A DNA stretch of 64,000 bases from Sinorhizobium kostiense (GTDB lineage Bacteria; Pseudomonadota; Alphaproteobacteria; Rhizobiales; Rhizobiaceae). The stretch covers positions 620,001 to 684,000 of the forward strand of contig NZ_JAGILA010000001.1 of assembly GCF_017874595.1 (NCBI RefSeq), given 5' to 3'. A program made the position numbers and the translations under genes. Shown one piece after another: positions 1 to 9,353 of the stretch (its first letter is position 1; each line of letters starts with the position of its first letter). The notes beneath the pieces are model-generated. The model was not told the DNA's origin, did not search any database, and saw only the letters and a program-made list of their open reading frames with translations.

Positions 1-305
1 ACCTCGCTCTTCAAAGCCTGGCAGCGGCTTTCGATGCCAAGCCTGACGCCGACATAGTAGGGATCGGCGAGTTCCTGGGCCGGCTCCAGGAAATGCACAA
101 GCGCGACCTTGAGCCCGGTGCCTGCGCCTTGAGCCGCGGCACGGCTGCGGTTGCGCGGGGTCGCATAATTCAGCGCCTCTGCGGTTTCGATGATCGCCTG
201 GCGTTTTCTGGTCGAGATCGAAAGCGTCGGATCATAGTTGAGGACACGCGAGACGGTCGCCGACGAGACGCCGACTGCCGCTGCGATTTCCTTGATTGTC
301 ACCAT
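1..305 (-). CDS. LacI-family transcriptional regulator (N-terminal part, runs off the left edge)
   Basis: The reverse strand encodes the first 101 codons of a LacI/GalR repressor, which continues beyond base 1. The opening residues form the family helix-turn-helix (KEIAAAVGVSSATVSRVL), followed by a hinge region and the start of the periplasmic-binding-protein-like sensor domain (LKVALVHFLEPAQEL). The start is the ATG at 303-305. The gene lies 69 bp downstream of the AraC-type regulator on the same strand, so it may be co-transcribed with it or have its own promoter in the AT-rich gap. Neighbourhood suggests a role in carbohydrate control, but the ligand cannot be read from this fragment. Confidence 0.9.
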   Translation of the reverse strand, partial: MVTIKEIAAAVGVSSATVSRVLNYDPTLSISTRKRQAIIETAEALNYATPRNRSRAAAQGAGTGLKVALVHFLEPAQELADPYYVGVRLGIESRCQALKSE

Positions 306-351
306 TCCTGCGTTCCCGCCTGCAAGCTCGCCTGCATTGTCTTTTTCGTTT

Positions 352-365
352 AGTAAAATTTTATT
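352..365. promoter_or_regulatory. AT-rich palindrome, candidate LacI-family operator
   Basis: AGTAAAATTTTATT is symmetric except at one pair, with a perfect core TAAAATTTTA at 354-363. It sits in the 69-bp gap between the AraC regulator stop and the LacI-type start, about 40 bp upstream of that start. An even-centred palindrome just upstream of a LacI-family gene fits an autoregulatory operator; this is inference. Confidence 0.4.
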
Positions 366-374
366 GCAGCTTTT

Positions 375-1310
375 TCAATCACAGGCCGCCGCCAAGGTGG
401 TGACGGATTCACTCGGCCTGTGTCCGTTTGCGGCGACGCTTGCATACATGCCGGTCGTGCGGAACTCGGTCGGGCTCGCGCCGAAGACGCGGCGAAAGAC
501 CTTGGCGAAGTAGTTGGGATCTTCGAATCCCGACATGATCGCGACTTCCTTTACCGGCAGGTCCGCGGTTTTGGTCAGGAGCTTCACCGCCCGTTGCAGC
601 CGCTTCTGCAGCACAAATTCCGCCGGAGGCATGCCTTCACTCGCGGCGAAGATGCGGGAGAAATGGGCGCGGCTCAGGCCCGAGACACCGGCCAGTTCCT
701 CGACGGGCAAGGGTTTTTCCAGATTTGCAAGGATGTGGTCGATGACATGCTGCATGCGTCGATATTCCTCGCTGAGAACCGGATGCGAACCGAAGACGTC
801 GTCATAAAGCGCCATCGCCGCCTCGTAAGCGATCGCCGAAGCGCGGCCCGGGGTCTCGCCGCCGCTGATCAGCCGCAGGCTGCAGTCGGCGAGATGCTCG
901 ATGGTTTCCGGCTGCAGCTTCAGGATTGGACCGGTGACGGCGAGAATGGCACGGTGAATGCGCAGCGCCTCCTCGCCGTTCATCGAGATCCAGAAGAATT
1001 CCCAGCGACCGTCTTCCTCGAGCCAATAGCGATGATTGTGGGGCACGAGGAGAAGCAACGTGTCGCCCGCCCGAATGCGATAGCTGCGGTTTTCGTAACG
1101 CAAGTTTCCGGCGCCGCCGATCGTGTGTTGCAGCACGGTAAATGGCGTCTGGCCGCGCTTTCGCCCGTCCCAGTCGTAACTTGAATCGGTCCTGATCTCG
1201 TAGCCCGTGCTCGTCGGCATGGTGTGCAGGCTCTGCCGTCCCCGGGGCAGCGAAACGGTCCGCATCACCGGTCCCCGATCGATCAATTGCTGCAGCACAG
1301 AATTACCCAT
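375..1310 (-). CDS. agpT: AraC-family activator of alpha-galactoside genes (AgpT-like)
   Basis: 311 aa. Residues about 1-170 form an AraC-type cupin sensor domain. Residues about 202-222 (GLSRAHFSRIF) and 253-275 (GFEDPNYFAKVFRRVFG) are the two helix-turn-helix motifs typical of AraC proteins. It is divergent from agaL1-agpABCD-agaL2. In S. meliloti an AraC-like protein, AgpT, encoded next to the same genes is needed for induction by alpha-galactosides, so this is the likely orthologue. The start at 1310 has a GAGGGA-type ribosome site about 9 nt upstream. It probably senses melibiose, raffinose or a related sugar and activates the divergent promoter. Confidence 0.85.
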   Translation of the reverse strand: MGNSVLQQLIDRGPVMRTVSLPRGRQSLHTMPTSTGYEIRTDSSYDWDGRKRGQTPFTVLQHTIGGAGNLRYENRSYRIRAGDTLLLLVPHNHRYWLEEDGRWEFFWISMNGEEALRIHRAILAVTGPILKLQPETIEHLADCSLRLISGGETPGRASAIAYEAAMALYDDVFGSHPVLSEEYRRMQHVIDHILANLEKPLPVEELAGVSGLSRAHFSRIFAASEGMPPAEFVLQKRLQRAVKLLTKTADLPVKEVAIMSGFEDPNYFAKVFRRVFGASPTEFRTTGMYASVAANGHRPSESVTTLAAACD

Positions 1311-1508
1311 GAAAGCACAATCCCTCTCTAGCGATGGGTCGGATTATACACATAATGGCCACAGATCGCGCAAGTCACTCGGCTAACCGGCGTCGGGAGC
1401 ATGGTTTTTGGTGGCGGAGGTCCGCCGTCGGCGGTCGGATCAGTCAGATGAACTGATTTTACCCTTTTTGCGCGAAGATCGCAGTTCGCGAGGAGGAATT
1501 GAACAAAA
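1311..1508. promoter_or_regulatory. Divergent promoter region between agpT and agaL1
   Basis: This 198-bp gap must hold the promoters of agpT (leftward) and of the agaL1-agp operon (rightward). Two inverted repeats are visible: GGCGGA-GG-TCCGCC at 1413-1426 and ATCAGT-7 nt-ACTGAT at 1439-1457. Either could be part of the regulator binding region, but AraC proteins usually bind direct repeats, so neither is assigned. A strong AGGAGG ribosome site at 1491-1496 serves agaL1. Confidence 0.45.
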
Positions 1509-2981
1509 ATGGCCAGCTTCAAGATTGCCATCATCGGCGCCGGCAGCGTCGGATTCACCAAGAAGCTTTTCACCGATATCCTGTCCGTTCCGGAGCTCCG
1601 GGACGTTGAGTTCGCTCTGACGGATATCAGCGAGCACAATCTCGGCATGATCAAGACGATCCTCGACCGGATCGTCGAGGCGAACAGGCTGCCGACGCGC
1701 GTGACGGCGACCACCGACCGTCGCAAGGCTCTCGACGGCGCGCGCTACATCATCAGCTGCGTGCGGGTCGGCGGCCTTGAAGCCTATGCGGACGACATCC
1801 GCATCCCGCTGAAATACGGCGTTGACCAATGCGTCGGCGATACGATCTGCGCCGGCGGCATTCTTTATGGCCAGCGCAACATTCCGGTGATCCTCGATTT
1901 CTGCAAGGACATCCGCGAGGTCGCGGAACCCGGCGCCAAGTTCCTGAACTATGCCAACCCCATGGCGATGAACACCTGGGCGGCAATCGAATATGGCAAG
2001 GTCAATACCATCGGTCTCTGCCATGGCGTCCAGCACGGCGCCGCGCAGATCGCCGAGATCCTTGGCGCCAGGGATGGCGAGTTCGACTATGTCTGCTCCG
2101 GCATCAACCACCAGACCTGGTTCATCGACGTGCGCGTGAATGGCCGCAAGATTGGCAAGGACGAGCTCGTTGCAGCCTTCGAGGCCCATCCGGTTTTTTC
2201 GAAGCAGGAGAAGCTCCGGATCGACGTGTTGAAGCGCTTCGGCGTATACTCGACCGAAAGCAACGGTCATCTTTCCGAATACCTGCCCTGGTACCGCAAG
2301 CGTCCGGACGAGATCACCAGATGGATCGACATGTCGGACTGGATCCACGGCGAGACCGGGGGTTACCTGCGCTATTCGACCGAGACTCGAAACTGGTTCG
2401 AGACGGAATATCCGCGCTTCCTGGAGGAGGCCCGCAAGCCGCTCGACACGATCAAACGCTCGAACGAACATGCGAGTCACATCCTCGAGGCGCTGGAGAC
2501 AGGGCGCGTCTATCGTGGCCATTTCAACGTGAAGAACAACGGCGTCATCACCAACCTGCCGGCGGACGCGATCATCGAATCGCCCGGCTTCGTCGACCGC
2601 TTCGGCATAAACATGGTCTCCGGCATCACCCTGCCGGAAGCCTGCGCCGCCACCTGCCTCTCGTCGGTCAATGTCCAGCGCATGTCGGTGCATGCGGCGA
2701 TTAGCGGCGACATCGATCTCCTGAAGCTCGCCGTGCTGCACGACCCGCTGGTCGGCGCCATCTGCACGCCCGAGGAGGTCTGGCAGATGGTCGACGAGAT
2801 GGTGGTCGCGCAAGCACAATGGCTGCCGCAATATGCGCATGCGGTCGAGGCGGCGAAGGAGCGGCTGAGCAACTCGACAGTCAGGACCCGCGAGTGGAAG
2901 GGTGCCGCGCGGCGCGACGTGCGCTCGATCGAGGAGATCCGCGCGGAAAAGGAAGCGGCAAAACTGCGTGCCGCCGGGTAG
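1509..2981 (+). CDS. agaL1: GH4 alpha-galactosidase/glycosidase AgaL1
   Basis: 490 aa, glycoside hydrolase family 4. The family cleaves by NAD+- and Mn2+-dependent oxidation, elimination and reduction rather than by two carboxylates. The N-terminal Rossmann motif is GAGSVG (residues 10-15). The GDTICAGG loop begins at G110, NP is at 150-151, and the metal ligands expected in GH4 are C171 (LCHGVQHG) and H201 (INHQTW). It is the first gene of the operon and is cytoplasmic, acting on galactosides imported by AgpABCD. It is clearly different in sequence from the second GH4 enzyme at the operon end, so the two probably have different preferences. Strong AGGAGG ribosome site. Confidence 0.88.
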   Translation: MASFKIAIIGAGSVGFTKKLFTDILSVPELRDVEFALTDISEHNLGMIKTILDRIVEANRLPTRVTATTDRRKALDGARYIISCVRVGGLEAYADDIRIPLKYGVDQCVGDTICAGGILYGQRNIPVILDFCKDIREVAEPGAKFLNYANPMAMNTWAAIEYGKVNTIGLCHGVQHGAAQIAEILGARDGEFDYVCSGINHQTWFIDVRVNGRKIGKDELVAAFEAHPVFSKQEKLRIDVLKRFGVYSTESNGHLSEYLPWYRKRPDEITRWIDMSDWIHGETGGYLRYSTETRNWFETEYPRFLEEARKPLDTIKRSNEHASHILEALETGRVYRGHFNVKNNGVITNLPADAIIESPGFVDRFGINMVSGITLPEACAATCLSSVNVQRMSVHAAISGDIDLLKLAVLHDPLVGAICTPEEVWQMVDEMVVAQAQWLPQYAHAVEAAKERLSNSTVRTREWKGAARRDVRSIEEIRAEKEAAKLRAAG

Positions 2982-3005
2982 GTCGTCGTGCGGAGAGCGG
3001 CGATA

Positions 3006-3179
3006 CCCCCTCTGGCCTGCCGGCCATCTCCCCCACAAGGGGGGAGAATTGATGCGGGCACCCGCTGCGCTCCATCGGAAGGTTGCGCTGCGCCTGCAGG
3101 AGCGTGTCAGTCGGAGTGACGGGCGAGCCGCTTGTTTTCTCCCCCCTTGTGGGGGAGATGGCCGGCAGGCCAGAGGGGG
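3006..3179. repeat. Rhizobial intergenic mosaic element: 42-bp perfect inverted repeat
   Basis: The arms 3006-3047 and 3138-3179 are exact reverse complements over 42 nt and are separated by 90 nt. Each arm contains the smaller palindromes CCTGCCGG and CTCCCCC/GGGGGGAG. Sequence of this kind (CTGGCCTGCCGGCCATCTC) is typical of the RIME-type elements scattered between rhizobial genes. It fills most of the 330-bp gap between agaL1 and agpA, inside the operon. In RNA the arms would form a very stable hairpin that could lower read-through or protect the upstream message; that effect is inference. Confidence 0.85.
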
Positions 3180-3311
3180 CGAACCGCCCGTGCGCGCATT
3201 GAAATCACGGCGCCAACGGCATCTGCGCGAGGAGACGCGGGGATGCCCGTGACGCAAGGAGGAGTGCCACCCGACCCGGTGTGGCGAATTGAGGAGGGAG
3301 AACCTGAGCCA

Positions 3312-5393
3312 ATGAAAACGCATCGACTGAAAACAACGGCAAGCCTGCTGATCGGCATTTCCGCATTTGCCGTGCAGGCCTTCGCATCCGAACCGACCGT
3401 CGTGCCCGAGCAGCCGCCGGTGCCGGCGCAGGGCAAGATCACCTATGTGCCGCGCGACTCCATTCTCGAGTTCAAGGCACTTCCGGAATACAAGGAGCCG
3501 GAATGGGTCACTGAGAAATTCGTCAAGACCGGAAAGCTGCCGCCGGTCGCCGAGCGCCTGCCCCAGGAGCCGATGGTCTTCAAGACCGGCAACATGCCGG
3601 ACGGCGCCGGCGTCTATGGCGACGTCATGCGGCATGTCATCGGCGGGCGGCCGGAAGGCTGGAACTACAGCGCCGGCCAGACGCAAGGGTGGGGCGGCAT
3701 CGATATCGGCATGTTCGAATGCCTGACCCGCACCGCGCCGCTCTACCAGGTGGAGGCGTCGGACGTCGAGCCCTTGCCGAACCTCGCCAAGAGCTGGGAG
3801 TGGTCCGAGGACGGGCACAAGCTCACCATGCACCTGATCGAAGGCGCGAAATGGTCGGACGGCGACCCCTTCGACGCCGACGACGTGATGTTTTATTGGG
3901 ACGACAACGTCGTCGACCCGAATGTCTCGCCGCTGAACGGGGCGACCCCCGAGACCTTCGGCGAGGGCACGACCCTGAAGAAGATCGACCAGTACACGGT
4001 CGAATGGACCTTCAAGGACGCCTTCCCGCGCCAGCATCTCTATGCCATGGCCTATGGCACCTTCTGCCCAGGCCCATCGCATATCCTGAAGACCAAGCAC
4101 CCGAAATATGCCGGCACGACCTACGACCAGTACAAGAACGGCTTCCCGCCGGAATACATGAACCTTCCGGTGATGGGCGCCTGGGTGCCGGTCGCCTATC
4201 GGCCTGACGACATCATCGTGCTTCGCCGCAACCCCTATTACTGGAAGGTGGACGAAGCCGGCAACCAGCTGCCCTATCTGAACGAGGTCCACTACAAGCT
4301 CTCGACCTGGGCCGACCGCGACGTGCAGGCGATCGCCGGCTCGGGTGACTTCTCGAACCTCGAGCAGCCGGAGAACTTCGTCGAATCGCTGAAGCGTGCG
4401 GCCAATGAATCCGCCCCGGCGCGGCTCGCCTTCGGTCCGCGCGTCATCGGCTACAATCTACGCATGAACTACTCGGCCAATGGCTGGGGCGAGCCGGACG
4501 AACGTGGCCAGGCGGTCCGGGAGCTCAACCGCAATCTCGACTTCCGCAAGGCCGTCACCATGGCGGTCGATCGCAAGAAGCTCGGCGAGGCGCTGGTGAA
4601 GGGGCCCTTCACGGCGATCTATCCGGGCGGACTTTCCTCCGGCACGAGCTTCTACGACCGCAACTCGACCGTCTATTACCCCTATGACCTCGAAGGCGCC
4701 AAGGCGCTTCTGGAAAAGGTCGGACTGAAGGACACGGACGGCAATGGCTTCGTGAACTTCCCCGAAGGCACTGCCGGCGGGAGCGACGTGCAGATCGTGA
4801 TGCTCGTCAATTCCGATTACGGCACCGACCGCAACCTCGCGGAAGGCCTGATCGGTCAGATGGAACAGCTCGGCCTCAAGGTGGTCCTGAACGCGGTCGA
4901 CGGCACCAAGCGCGACGCGACGCAATATGCGGGCAAGTTCGACTGGCTCATCCGCCGCAATGACCAGGAGCTGACCTCCGTGGTGCAGAACACCACGCAG
5001 CTCGCTCCGACCGGTCCTCGTACGAGCTGGCATCATCGGGCGCCGGAAAGTGGCCAGGTCGATCTCCTGGCGCACGAGAAAGAGCTGGTCGACATCGTCA
5101 ACAAGTTCATCGCCAGCCAAGATAATGATGAGCGGGCGGAACTCATGAAGCAGTTCCAGAAGATCTCGACAACCAATGTCGATACGGTGGGCCTCACCGA
5201 ATATCCGGGCGCGCTGATCATCAACAAGCGCTTCTCGAACATTCCTCCGGGCGCGCCGATCTTCATGTTCAACTGGGCGGAAGACACGATCATCCGCGAA
5301 CGGGTCTTCGTTCCGGCCGACAAGCAGGGCGACTACGAACTCTATGCCGAACAGCTTCCCGGCAAGCCCGGCGAGGCCGGCCCGATCAACTGA
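3312..5393 (+). CDS. agpA: Alpha-galactoside periplasmic binding protein AgpA (SBP family 5)
   Basis: 693 aa from the ATG at 3312, which follows a GGAGGGAG ribosome site. A classic Sec signal peptide covers about residues 1-25 (core ASLLIGISAFAVQAFA) and is followed by the mature SEPTVV. The body is an extracellular solute-binding protein family 5 fold, the family of peptide/nickel binders (DGHKLTMHLIEGAKWSDGDP region). At nearly 700 aa it is longer than standard DppA/OppA. In S. meliloti AgpA is needed for melibiose and raffinose use despite belonging to the peptide-binder family. An earlier in-frame start would run through the mosaic repeat and was rejected. It delivers substrate to AgpBCD. 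Confidence 0.88.
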   Translation: MKTHRLKTTASLLIGISAFAVQAFASEPTVVPEQPPVPAQGKITYVPRDSILEFKALPEYKEPEWVTEKFVKTGKLPPVAERLPQEPMVFKTGNMPDGAGVYGDVMRHVIGGRPEGWNYSAGQTQGWGGIDIGMFECLTRTAPLYQVEASDVEPLPNLAKSWEWSEDGHKLTMHLIEGAKWSDGDPFDADDVMFYWDDNVVDPNVSPLNGATPETFGEGTTLKKIDQYTVEWTFKDAFPRQHLYAMAYGTFCPGPSHILKTKHPKYAGTTYDQYKNGFPPEYMNLPVMGAWVPVAYRPDDIIVLRRNPYYWKVDEAGNQLPYLNEVHYKLSTWADRDVQAIAGSGDFSNLEQPENFVESLKRAANESAPARLAFGPRVIGYNLRMNYSANGWGEPDERGQAVRELNRNLDFRKAVTMAVDRKKLGEALVKGPFTAIYPGGLSSGTSFYDRNSTVYYPYDLEGAKALLEKVGLKDTDGNGFVNFPEGTAGGSDVQIVMLVNSDYGTDRNLAEGLIGQMEQLGLKVVLNAVDGTKRDATQYAGKFDWLIRRNDQELTSVVQNTTQLAPTGPRTSWHHRAPESGQVDLLAHEKELVDIVNKFIASQDNDERAELMKQFQKISTTNVDTVGLTEYPGALIINKRFSNIPPGAPIFMFNWAEDTIIRERVFVPADKQGDYELYAEQLPGKPGEAGPIN

Positions 5394-5511
5394 AACTGAA
5401 CCGCGCCTCCCGGCCCCAGGCCGCTGAGCCGGGGGGCGACAGCCATTTCACTCCGCGGCGATGCCGGAAGTTCCGGCGTCGCTTTCGGAAAAACGACAAA
5501 AGGAAACGGCC

Positions 5512-6519
5512 ATGTTCAGGTTTCTGCTTGTCCGCGTCACCTCTGCCATACCGGTGCTGCTCGTCCTCAGCGTGGTGACCTTCGCCATCATCCAGGCGCC
5601 GCCCGGAGACTATAGCGACTACATCCGCTCGCAGCTTATCAACCAGGGTGGCGCTTCCTTCGAGGAGGCGGATGCGCAGGCTCAGGCCTATCGCAAGGAG
5701 CACGGTCTCGATCAGCCGCTGCCGATCCAATACGTCAATTGGGTGACGGGCATCGTGACGCGTGGCGATTTCGGCCACAGCCTTTACTACAACAAGCCTG
5801 TTGCCGACGTCGTCGGCGAACGCTTGCCGCGCACGCTGGCGCTGGCGCTCGTCTGCCATATCCTCGCTTCCGTGATCGGCATCGCCTTCGGCGTGATCGC
5901 CGCAACCCGGCAATATTCCTGGATCGACAGCCTTCTATCGACCGTTTCCTTCCTCGGCATGACGGTGCCGCGCTTCCTGATGGCGCTGATCATCGTCTAT
6001 ATCCTCGTCTTCCACTTCAATGTGAGCGAGATCAACAGCTTCCATTCCGCCCGCTATGGCGGCGCACCCTGGTCCTTCGACAAGTTCGTCGACCTGGTGA
6101 AGCACGTCTGGCCGGTGGTGGCGATCGCGACTTTCGGCGGGCTCGCCTACAACATGCGCGTCATGCGCGGCAATCTTCTTGATACGCTGAACGCGCAATA
6201 TGTCGAAACGGCCCGCGCCAAGGGCTTGAGCGAGGGTGCCGTCGTGATGCGGCACGCGGTGCCCAACGCGCTGCACCCGCTGATCATGTATCAGGGCGTC
6301 GTGCTTCCCTACATGCTGACCGGCGAGATCGAGACAGCGATCATCTTCGCGCTGCCGACCGTCGGCCCGGCGATCGTCGGCTCCATGTGGGTGGGCGACG
6401 TCTACGTCACCGCGACCTTCATGCTGGTCCTTTCGGCGACGCTGATCGTCGGCAATATCATCGCCGACATGCTGCTCGCCGCGCTCGATCCGCGTGTCCG
6501 CATGGGAGGAGGGGCCTGA
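5512..6519 (+). CDS. agpB: ABC transporter inner-membrane permease AgpB (DppB/OppB type)
   Basis: 335 aa from ATG 5512, chosen because AAGGAAAC lies just upstream and the protein then begins with the hydrophobic helix expected of DppB proteins (FLLVRVTSAIPVLLVLSVVT). Several transmembrane segments follow, and the binding-protein-dependent permease EAA-type loop is at about residues 225-255 (ETARAKGLSEGAVVMRHAVP). It forms the membrane channel with AgpC, powered by AgpD. The gap to agpA is 118 bp and contains a GC-rich hairpin-prone stretch. Confidence 0.87.
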   Translation: MFRFLLVRVTSAIPVLLVLSVVTFAIIQAPPGDYSDYIRSQLINQGGASFEEADAQAQAYRKEHGLDQPLPIQYVNWVTGIVTRGDFGHSLYYNKPVADVVGERLPRTLALALVCHILASVIGIAFGVIAATRQYSWIDSLLSTVSFLGMTVPRFLMALIIVYILVFHFNVSEINSFHSARYGGAPWSFDKFVDLVKHVWPVVAIATFGGLAYNMRVMRGNLLDTLNAQYVETARAKGLSEGAVVMRHAVPNALHPLIMYQGVVLPYMLTGEIETAIIFALPTVGPAIVGSMWVGDVYVTATFMLVLSATLIVGNIIADMLLAALDPRVRMGGGA

Positions 6520-6521
6520 CC

Positions 6522-7649
6522 ATGACCATCGAAGCCCATAGCACCGTTCCGGTGAAGCTGCAGCCGGAAGAAAAGCATCACCACGAGAGCTATTCCGCCC
6601 TCGTCTGGCGTCGGCTGAAACGCTCCTGGACCGGTCTGCTCGGCCTGATCCTCGTCAGCCTGCTGATCCTCGTGGCGATCTTTGCCGATTTCCTGTCACC
6701 CGTCGACCCGAAGGCGACAGGGGTCGCCTTCGCGCCGCCGCAGGCGATCAGTTTCAGCGACAAGGACGGCAATTTCGTCTTCCCGCCGAGGAGCTATCCG
6801 CTGCGGGAGGGGGAAGAACTGGACCCGATCACCTTCCAGCCGCTGATCGGCCCCGACTATGACAATCCGCAGATCCTCGGCTTCTTCGTCAAGGGCGCGC
6901 CCTACAGGCTCTTCGGACTGATCCCGGCCGAGCGCCATCTCTTCGGCGCCGTCGACGGCACGCCGGTGCATGTGCTCGGCACCGACAAATTCGGCCGCGA
7001 CGTGCTCTCGCGCATCCTCTACGGTTCGCGCATCTCGCTGACGATCGCACTTGTCGTGGTCTCGATCGTCACCGTGGTCGGCACGACGGTCGGCATGGTG
7101 TCGGGGTATTTCGGCGGACGCTTCGACGCCTGGGTGCAGCGTTTCGTCGAGCTGGTGCTCGCCTTCCCGCAGCTGCCGCTCTACCTGGCGCTCGCCTCGC
7201 TGATCCCGGTCACGGCGCCGACCAACGTCTTCCTCGCCTTCGTGATCATCGTGATGTCGGCGCTCGGCTGGGCGCAGATGTCGCGGGAAGTCCGCGGCAA
7301 GACGCTGGCTCTCGCCCGCATCGACTATGTGCGCGCGGCGATCGCCATTGGCGCGACCGACCGGCGCATCATTTTCCAGCACATCTTCCCGAATGTGATG
7401 AGCCACGTGATCGTCGCGGTCACCCTGTCGATCCCGCAGGTGGTTCTGCTCGAATCCTTCCTCGGCTTCCTCGGTTTCGCGGTCAAGCCGCCGCTCATCT
7501 CCTGGGGACTGATGTTGCAGGATACCGCGAACTATTCGGCGATCGGCTCCTATCCCTGGATCCTTTCGCCCGTCGCCTTCGTGCTCGTCACCGTTTTTGC
7601 CTTCAATGCGCTGGGCGACGGCCTTCGCGACGCAATCGACCCCTATTGA
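6522..7649 (+). CDS. agpC: ABC transporter inner-membrane permease AgpC (DppC/OppC type)
   Basis: 375 aa; starts 2 nt after the agpB stop with GGGAGGAGGGG as ribosome site. The N-terminal cytoplasmic stretch and first helix (LLGLILVSLLILVAIFADFL) are followed by a roughly 90-residue periplasmic insert before GTDKFGRDVLSRILYGSR and the permease core. Such an insert is longer than in ordinary DppC proteins. The EAA-type loop is near residues 265-295 (DYVRAAIAIGATDRRIIFQH). Partner of AgpB in alpha-galactoside import. Confidence 0.87.
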   Translation: MTIEAHSTVPVKLQPEEKHHHESYSALVWRRLKRSWTGLLGLILVSLLILVAIFADFLSPVDPKATGVAFAPPQAISFSDKDGNFVFPPRSYPLREGEELDPITFQPLIGPDYDNPQILGFFVKGAPYRLFGLIPAERHLFGAVDGTPVHVLGTDKFGRDVLSRILYGSRISLTIALVVVSIVTVVGTTVGMVSGYFGGRFDAWVQRFVELVLAFPQLPLYLALASLIPVTAPTNVFLAFVIIVMSALGWAQMSREVRGKTLALARIDYVRAAIAIGATDRRIIFQHIFPNVMSHVIVAVTLSIPQVVLLESFLGFLGFAVKPPLISWGLMLQDTANYSAIGSYPWILSPVAFVLVTVFAFNALGDGLRDAIDPY

Positions 7650-7660
7650 GGAGCACGCCG

Positions 7661-9331
7661 ATGGTAACAGTCGAAAGCATTGCCCCGGCACCCGAGGAAC
7701 GGCGGGACCGTCATTTGAAGGACGCGCGGCCGATTATCGACGCCCGCAAGGTAGCGGTCTCATTCAAGGTGGAGCAGGGCACGGTCGAAGCGGTGAAGGA
7801 CGTTTCCTTCCAGCTCTATCGCGGCGAGACGGTGGCGATCGTCGGCGAGTCGGGCTCGGGCAAGTCGGTGACGGCACGCACGGTGATGGGGCTCCTTACC
7901 AAGCGCGCCACGATCGCCTCGCATTCGCGCATCGAATATGACGGCAAGGACGTCTTGAAGTTCTCGAAGCGAGAACGCCGGGCATTGCGCGGCGACCGCA
8001 TTTCGATGATCTTCCAGGAGCCGATGAGCTCGCTCAATCCGGTCTATACGATCGGCAGCCAGATTATCGAGGCGATCCGGGCGCATCGCCGGATGAGCCG
8101 CCGCGCGGCCGCGGAGCGGGCGCTGGAACTTTTGCGGCACGTCCAGATCCCCGACCCGGAGGCGCGGCTCAACCAATATCCGCATCAGCTTTCCGGCGGT
8201 CAGCGCCAGCGCGTGATGATCGCCATGGCGCTCGCCAATAATCCGGACGTGCTGATCGCCGACGAGCCGACGACGGCGCTCGACGTCACCGTGCAGGCGC
8301 AGATCCTCAACCTGATCCGGAAGCTGCAGCAGGAGCTCGGCATGGCGGTGATCCTGATCACCCACGACCTCACCGTCGTGCGGCAGTTCTCCGACTACGT
8401 CTATGTGATGCAGCTCGGCGAGGTGAAGGAGCACAACACGACGGAGGCGCTCTTCGCCAATCCGCAGCATGCCTATACGCGCCGACTGCTCGCCTCGGAG
8501 CCGTCCGGACGGGCCAACCCGCTGCCGGACAACGCGCCGATCGTGCTTGACGGCCGCAATGTCCGGGTCTCCTTCATGCTGAGGAAGGGCGGCTTCTTCA
8601 AGCCGGAGCTGAAGGAGCTCGTCGCGGTCGACAGCCTGAGCCTCAATCTTCGCCGGCACGAGACGCTCGGCCTCGTCGGCGAGTCCGGTTCCGGCAAGAC
8701 CACCTTTGGCCAGGCGCTGATCCGGCTGATCAACAACGATGCCGGCGAGATCTACTTCGACGGCCAGCCGATCCATGACAAGGATCGCAAGGGCATGCGG
8801 CCGCTGCGCTCGAAAATCCAGATCGTCTTTCAGGATCCCTTCGCCTCGCTCAATCCGCGCATGTCGATCGGCCAGATCATCGAGGAAGGCTTGATCGTCA
8901 ACGGCATCGGCGAGAACCGCAGGGACAGGCTGGCGCGCGTTGAGGACGCGCTCGCAAGCGCCGGCATGCCGGCCAATATCCTCTCGCGCTTCCCGCACGA
9001 GTTTTCCGGCGGCCAACGGCAGCGCATCGCGATCGCCCGCGCCATCGCGCTCGAGCCGGAGTTCATCCTGCTTGACGAGCCGACCTCGGCGCTCGATCTC
9101 TCGGTGCAGGCGCAGATCATCGAGCTTCTGCGCAAGCTCCAGGACGAGCGGGGCTTGAGCTACCTCTTCATCTCCCACGACCTGAAGGTCGTGCGCGCGC
9201 TCTGCCATCGCGTGGTGGTGATGCAGCACGGCAAGATCGTCGAAGAGGGGCCGGTGAACGAAATTCTTTCAAATCCCAAGACTGCCTACACGGAGCGGCT
9301 GGTCAGGGCCGCTTTCGAAGTGGCCGCGTGA
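7661..9331 (+). CDS. agpD: Duplicated ABC ATPase AgpD (DppD-DppF fusion)
   Basis: 556 aa with two complete ABC domains in one chain. The first has Walker A GESGSGKS at 62-69, signature LSGGQRQR and Walker [13 protein letters not shown]. The second has Walker A GESGSGKT near residue 340, signature FSGGQRQR and Walker [13 protein letters not shown]. Each is followed by the linker typical of oligopeptide-type ATPases. One polypeptide therefore supplies both ATPase subunits for AgpBC. The start is ATG 7661 with GAGGAG 7 nt upstream; that ribosome site overlaps the agpC stop, suggesting translational coupling. Confidence 0.88.
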   Translation: MVTVESIAPAPEERRDRHLKDARPIIDARKVAVSFKVEQGTVEAVKDVSFQLYRGETVAIVGESGSGKSVTARTVMGLLTKRATIASHSRIEYDGKDVLKFSKRERRALRGDRISMIFQEPMSSLNPVYTIGSQIIEAIRAHRRMSRRAAAERALELLRHVQIPDPEARLNQYPHQLSGGQRQRVMIAMALANNPDVLIADEPTTALDVTVQAQILNLIRKLQQELGMAVILITHDLTVVRQFSDYVYVMQLGEVKEHNTTEALFANPQHAYTRRLLASEPSGRANPLPDNAPIVLDGRNVRVSFMLRKGGFFKPELKELVAVDSLSLNLRRHETLGLVGESGSGKTTFGQALIRLINNDAGEIYFDGQPIHDKDRKGMRPLRSKIQIVFQDPFASLNPRMSIGQIIEEGLIVNGIGENRRDRLARVEDALASAGMPANILSRFPHEFSGGQRQRIAIARAIALEPEFILLDEPTSALDLSVQAQIIELLRKLQDERGLSYLFISHDLKVVRALCHRVVVMQHGKIVEEGPVNEILSNPKTAYTERLVRAAFEVAA

Positions 9332-9353
9332 CTCCCAGGAACAGAGGTATTCA

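Noticed and set aside
1440-4292. 950-aa open frame on the minus strand across agaL1 and agpA
   Set aside because: Long antisense frames are common in high-GC coding DNA. This one crosses two recognised genes and a repeat, has no family motif and is Arg/Val/Asp-rich in the manner of shadow frames.
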